From Torymus aiolomorphi (taxonomy: Eukaryota > Arthropoda > Insecta > Hymenoptera > Torymidae), in NCBI GenBank assembly GCA_036365515.1, contig CM070876.1:177110478-177174477 (forward strand): DNA of 64,000 nt. The letters run 5' to 3'. The stretch's first letter is position 1, and each line of letters begins with the position of its first letter. The translations under genes and the position numbers were made by a program. Below, in pieces: positions 58,665 through 64,000 of the stretch. The notes below the pieces were generated by a model, which made no database searches, was not told the origin of the DNA, and was given only the letters and a program-made list of their open reading frames with translations.

Positions 58665-58911
58665 AATTGTTATAATTTAATCGTTCATCTACTGGCGAAG
58701 GGTCGTACATCTATTAGAAGAACTGTTCATCTACTGGTATTTTGAGATATTCTATAATTTAGTACTTTATTAATAAAATCAAATTATTTTCAAACTTTTT
58801 TGTACATTTATGAGTATTTCACATGCTTGGAATTATCAAAATCGCTTTTGATATTAGATTTAAGAAATAATAATTTTAATAATTTGTGATTAAACACACA
58901 GTTGTGCCTGA

Positions 58912-59214
58912 GTGTCCATCTACTGGGCAAGTCATCCTACGTCTTTACGATCGCAAGGAAATGAAGCAGGGGCTAAGCTAATCAAAGAGATTATTCACAA
59001 TTCTCCTGATCGTGCAAATAAAATACTGGTTACTTGGAAAACCAAAAACAAAAATGAAAATGCACATTCTAGATATACACCTGAAGAGGCTTTACCTCTC
59101 CTGATAAGCAATGATTTCACGAAGAGACAACATATAGCTATGTATAGTGGAGCTAAAAGTCATAATTGTAACATGTACCCTGCTTATAATCAGCTTTTGC
59201 AAGCCAAAAGCTGA
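58912..59214 (+). pseudogene. Fragment of a transposon-type ORF
   Basis: Open for 100 codons with PEEALPLLISNDFTKRQHIA followed by MYSGAKSHNCNMYPAYNQLL. The motif QYxxIRxxxKxxNxxxYPxYxxxxxAK, which this resembles, is one I recall from uncharacterised repeat-borne proteins of aphids and other animals. It stops 40 bp before the duplicated segment begins, so the rest of the gene may have been lost there. Confidence 0.45.
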
Positions 59215-59254
59215 TTTGTGGCTTATCAGTCAGATATATTCATAAGTGAAACAA

Positions 59255-61289
59255 ATATGTGTTGCCCATTAATCTTAAGTACCTCCATGTCCGTACTACT
59301 CCCAAATCGGTAGTGTACAGCCATCTTCTAGAAAATGTTAATGTATAGCAATCGAATGTGGCTTACTCGAACGTCTGTCCTGTGCAAAGGCTGCTTTGCA
59401 ACTGTGAGCGTTTGCTGTGCCTATGTCTTCATTTATACCTGGGTCCACCGAAGGGTAATTACGTCGATGGCGGGGAGCGTTCAGCTACCTAACCCAACCC
59501 AACAGACGAGTCTTTCATTGGTGTTGCCAGAAGCAGACCAATAGGTAATGGTATCTCGTAGCACTAATGGATCGCCGACTACCAGATATATCCATAATTT
59601 GAGTAACGTGAAATTTCCAAGTCCTCTACCCATAAAAATCGTTCATAAAGTGAGTTTTAAAAACGTTGTGACACAGTAGATCACGAATGTTTAGAATAAA
59701 TGTTTGACCGTCTAAAAACATTGTAAAAGCGTTTTTTTGAAAAACTTACCAAGTGTTTCAAAGCACGTTAACAAACGAGTTTTGAAAATGAGTTTTTTCG
59801 ATTATTAAGTCATTTTTAACAATAAAAGATGTTAAATATAAGAATATCACATCCCTTATTCCCTGACTTTGACTTATAATCTGAATCAAACATTTTTAGT
59901 CATGTATTGCCGTGCGCCACCTATCGATGATAGTTTTATTACCAATTACGTGTTTGGAATAATCTTACCACGTTTGTACCCTGGTAGAAATTGACCATTT
60001 TTCTCCCATTTGTGAAACGATTTTTCTCCCATTTTCTAGCTCTTTTCTAGCGATACCAGCAGGGTAATACATCGCTTGATCCCGATCTGAAGAGATGTTT
60101 ATTGTTTAATAGGCGTACCTGCTCTCTTGATGTAGCCCGCGCGTACAGATTACATCTTAAACGTGAATTATACGGCTCAATGATTGCCCATTTGCTCATA
60201 CTTTTCTGGATGAGCTCGGTCTGCTCGTCCACGTGCTTGGGCCGTCAAACTGCGATACCAGCAAAGGCATGCTCTGCTCGATGGTTCAGCATGTCTACTC
60301 TGTCATTACTGTCAAACAAGCTGAACGAATATACGATATAAACTGAGCGAGTTGCCGTAGAACAGCGATCCTTCAATCCCGGCATTCATCAATACTTGAA
60401 CCGAATCGTTGTAAGGACAAGTCCGACTCCGCTTGTAAATGCGCGGCAACAGCTAATTGGAATGTGGTAATCCAGATTTCGGTACCTCTCTGTCTAAAGC
60501 GGACGCCTACCTAGGCCAGGAGCAGTATACTTTCACATGGATGAGTTCTGACGTAGATTATCTTTTTTGGCTATAACTTCTTCATAACATATAGAACGAA
60601 AATATCAGGGTGCACCAAAAAAAAAAAGTAATGCTAACTGCAGGAACAATCGAAACGTGAAAAAATACGTCAAAATCACGGTTTTTCTCGTACATTATTG
60701 AAAATAACTTCTTAACTATACGTTTTAAAGAAAATATTCATAGGACCAAATTTGTTCCTCATGAAATTTTCTACAAGGTAGAGTTAAATAAAAAAAATGG
60801 AAATGCAATAATTACATAGCAAAATAGCAATATACTCGCAAAAAACGTATGAAAAATCGGGTATTTTTGAAGCACTTGTAGAATTATTAAGGGCTGGTCC
60901 TATCCTTTTGAAAATATGTATGTAAGTACTTCAAAGCAATATAAATAAAGCCCCCAATGTTGATTTAGATCAGTCGTATAGTTTTCGCACAATTCATTTG
61001 TTAACTAAACTCGGTGGAAAAAATCACTATTTTGTTGCAGTAATGCCAGAGCCAAACCGATTATCTAAAATCGGTCCTGATTTTTTTACGTATTCATAAT
61101 GTTCCCAGCTATCACCTGGCATCGTCAAAATATCAATTTTATAATTGTTAATAATTTTTTAAGCAATTTTTAATGCTCGGAGAATTTTTTGCTTATAAAT
61201 AATTACTTGTACTCTGCCATTTTATAAGTAAAAAAATATTATAGCACACATAATGAAAGTTCTTGCAATCGCCTTTCATTTAAAATCAC
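59255..61289. repeat. 2,035-bp direct duplication, copy B
   Basis: Matches 2297-4331 end to end at one constant offset. It holds the RBBP6-like start codon and first codons (minus strand, 59324-59255) but nothing downstream of them, so this copy is a promoter plus truncated exon only. Confidence 0.85.
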
Positions 61290-61599
61290 GCTGGTCTCGA
61301 TTGAACATATAGATCGTGAGGTACAAAGATGACGAGGGTTTATCGTCAAACTATTTGCTTTTTAACAACAATCAAAATTGGTCTTGATAGGATATTATAA
61401 GAACTCTTTTTATACAAATTTCTGAATTCACTGGACAGGTTCTTTTAGTAATAAAAAAATAATAAACATTGCGAAGTTGGACGTCGGGGCGTGAAAATCA
61501 GGTGAAGGAGAGTGCCAAAACCGCGCCTTCAAAATGAGCGCGTGATCTAAACTTGTCATATATCGGCTTCTATAACTCCAAATTAGATCATTTTTTTTT

Positions 61600-63410
61600 G
61601 CTTCCTCCTAGAGGAAGCTTTGTGATAGTAAAAAAAAAAGTTTGTGAGATAATGTCTTAGGAATGTTGTATAGAAAATTTGGAAAAGCCGTTAGCTATAT
61701 TTCGTCATAAGTTATTCATGAAAACGTCATTTTTAGTAAATAGGTTATATTTCAAAATTAAAAAAAGATATTAACATGAATATTTTTTTGGTTATAAAGA
61801 ATACTGAGTACTATAACTTACATGAAAACGTCATTTTTAGTAAATAGGTTATATTTCAAAATTAAAAAAAGATATTAACATGAATATTTTTTTGGTTATA
61901 AAGAATACTGAGTACTATAACTTACTAAATTTTTAGGTTTTTTTATTCATTATTTTTGGAGAAAAAAAATAATTTATAAAAAAAAGTGTTTTTCTTTGTC
62001 GTTCAATAACTAGAGTAAAATTGGCTTAATAAGTTTGAAATTTTTTTTAGTGGTACATTTTGTATCACAATCGATTGAGTTCTTTGGGCAAAAGGATTGA
62101 TCCATAAATTTCGGAGATATTTGAGGTTAAAATTTTTTTCACTTTTTTTTTAAATCGTAATTTCTCGAGAACGGCTTTATGTATTTGAATCGGGTGGACG
62201 GCATTCGAAAGAGAATTTCAAGACCTACATTTTCTAAAAAACATTATTTGTCTAGCTGTTACGGTTCTTTTGTTATTAATAAAAACGTAAACATTGAAAA
62301 ATGAAAAAAATGAGTTTGGTATGTCCAACTATTGCGGGAGTAAAAATTGACTTAAGCGCTTCAAAATTCCTCGTAGAGGTGGATTTTGGATAGTTTTCGG
62401 TCGAGTTATTCGGGCGAAATGATTGGTCCTTAAATTTCAAAGATATTTAAAAAAATTTCAAGTTAATATTTTCCATAAAATTTTCCCAATTTTTTTTAAA
62501 TGTATTGAGGATGGCTCTATGTATCTGAATGTGATGGGTAGCATTTGAAAGAGAATTAAAATATTAATATTTTCTAATACTTATAGCATTGACTCAGAGA
62601 CTCAATTGCGGCGACACTTTTGGCCTTGCGGCCTTGTCCGTCAGCTCGTGTCCGGGGGCCTTTCTACATAAGTATGTGTGTTCTGTGTGTTCCGTGTGTT
62701 CCCGACAAAGACAGATAGGATCTGTTCCGTTTACGTAATACAGAGACAGACATAGAGAGAAGTTGTCTAGAACACTAGAACAGACAGAACACACATATGT
62801 AGAAAGGGCCCCGTGTGTGTTGTGTAGGTACGCGTATGCCCAAGCGCATGCGCTGCCGCTCGTTTGTCGTCGTAAAGGAATCGAGCCAATGAGGATCATA
62901 CAAAAAAAATGAGTATAGAGATCTGGCATCAAGCAATTGGCATCCTTTTTTTTAAAATGTATTGAGGATGGCTCTATGTATGAAAGAGTAAAAATAAAGT
63001 AGAACCTTCTTATTTTTTTTATATAACTTGATAGGATTTAACTTAACAGAAATATGTTAAATGGGAAAAAGTTTTATGTCAATATTATCGACAACTTTTA
63101 TATTTAAAATATTTGAGGAGTTATAAATAAAATGGGCGATTTTTGGCTATAACTTGATTGGATTTGATTTTACACGAAAATGTTAAATACAAAAGTTGTG
63201 GATAATATTAAAACAAAAAAATTTACTATTTAATATTCTCGTGTAAAATCAACTCCTGACGAGTTGTTAGACTTATAAAAACGATTTTATGCCGTTTACA
63301 TCGTACAAAATAAAGTATGAAATTTTAAATATTGGAAGTAAAAATTAATTAAAGGAATCAGTAAATCAAGTTTGAGGAAGCTACGTGCCAATGAATTGGC
63401 AGCGGGTTTT
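61600..63410. mobile_element. Dispersed element family X, copy 3
   Basis: Starts GCTTCCTCCTAGAGGAAGCT and ends TTTGAGGAAGCTACGTGCCA, the same ends as copy 1. It lacks the GT microsatellite and instead has an exact internal duplication and a GC-richer insert at 62580-62930. No coding region is credible. Confidence 0.65.
61717..61924. repeat. Perfect 104-bp tandem duplication
   Basis: Two adjacent units starting CATGAAAACGTCATTTTTAG at 61717 and 61821 are identical as read, so the duplication is very recent (or an assembly artefact). Confidence 0.95.
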
Positions 63411-64000
63411 TAATCGATATGCCGAAATGAGAGAAATGCGATTAACTTGTTATATGTAACAGAAGCTAATAGTATTTTTGAGAAATTATAAAAATTAATT
63501 CCACTGACATAGTAACTTTGACAAAATCTTGGTTGATTGCAAAAACTCTAGATATGCTAAATATTATTGAGATTTGACATCCGTATATACCAATATGGCG
63601 CAGGTTAGCCCTGTGCATTTAAATGGGGCTGCTGGCTAACTCGCGCCATCTCGGCTATCTATCAAGGAGCGCGGGTGCGCTCCGAAGGCAAGTAACTGTC
63701 CAATGTAGAAGAAGCCTGAGGGACGACCGTGCTACATATACATTGAAATGGGTGTGCGAGAATTTCACTATTTTTTTATGACTTCGCATTATGTTTTTTC
63801 TCATACTTGAATATATCAACGGATAGCTTTTCTGATATACTACATGTATAAAAAATTTCAATTAAAAATATTTTTTCGTTTTGATGTATATCGAGTTCAT
63901 AATTTCCGATGGCTGTTTTCAGATCGAAAAATTTTCTTCTTCTTCTTTTCTCTCGTCGATCAGCTGTTTTGTTCCGACCGCTGCTCGGTTGTGATTGGTC
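63411..64000. other. No gene; short dispersed motif at 63666-63740
   Basis: Contains GAGCGCGGGTGCGCTCCGAAG followed by GCAAGTAACT and GACGACCGTGCTACATATA, the same block order as 44185-44265. The window ends in a CT-rich stretch with no supportable gene. Confidence 0.45.

Noticed and set aside
57292..58745. Conserved pair of proteins on opposite strands
   Set aside because: The two frames are the same foldback arm read twice; conservation is from the inverted repeat.
62594..62932. 112-codon minus-strand frame with CSVCSSVLDNFSLCLSLYY
   Set aside because: It reads through TGTGTGTTC-type low-complexity repeats and inverted words; no domain.

Overview
The window is eukaryotic nuclear DNA from an arthropod, most likely an insect and plausibly a hymenopteran. 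The evidence is AT-rich sequence, genes split by short GT-AG introns, dense microsatellites, and DNA and RNA transposons of types common in insects. The hymenopteran guess rests only on the ankyrin-repeat gene, the possible virus-derived gene and the transposon mix. It is a repeat-dominated region with few non-transposon genes.

Layout. 1-8 kb: a three-exon RBBP6/SNAMA-like gene (DWNN domain plus zinc knuckle, no RING) on the minus strand. Its first exon lies inside a 2,035-bp segment that is repeated in direct orientation at 59.3-61.3 kb. Tandem arrays follow. 8.4-14.3 kb: a complete-looking DD41D (rosa-like) Tc1/mariner element with about 590-bp inverted ends, then a decayed transposase gene of another family that is interrupted by a 1.84-kb foldback element. 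14.4-16.3 kb: a two-exon ankyrin-repeat gene with an 87-bp tandem array upstream. 16.5-22 kb: a dispersed element carrying a (GT)n tract, a giant palindrome, a tRNA-like SINE head and a smaller foldback. 25.2-27.3 kb: a decayed Mutator-like coding region, then a single-exon ORF that looks like the RNase A-type toxin domain of bacterial CDI/polymorphic toxins, then a hairpin MITE.

28-39 kb is mostly noncoding, with microsatellites, foldbacks and MITEs. 39.2-40.5 kb holds a broken gene resembling a nucleoprotein of a negative-strand RNA virus; its two apparent introns share a motif, and one of them is largely a hairpin. 41.6-42.8 kb is a second copy of the giant palindrome. 45.7-53.9 kb is a PIF/Harbinger neighbourhood: two zeste-type Myb/SANT genes on the minus strand, a multi-exon Harbinger transposase on the plus strand, and a 3'-truncated gag plus APE-endonuclease retroelement between direct repeats. 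53.9-56.5 kb: the 3' part of a Penelope-like element (RT thumb plus GIY-YIG endonuclease) with a hammerhead-ribozyme-like motif downstream, and a second such motif in an inverted repeat. 57-64 kb: foldbacks, a transposon-type gene fragment, the second copy of the duplicated segment, and a third copy of the dispersed element.

The apparently intact, non-transposon reading frames are the RBBP6-like gene, the ankyrin gene and the RNase A-like toxin-domain ORF. The last is the best candidate for something new: a bacterial-type effector domain on a eukaryotic chromosome, surrounded by transposon debris.
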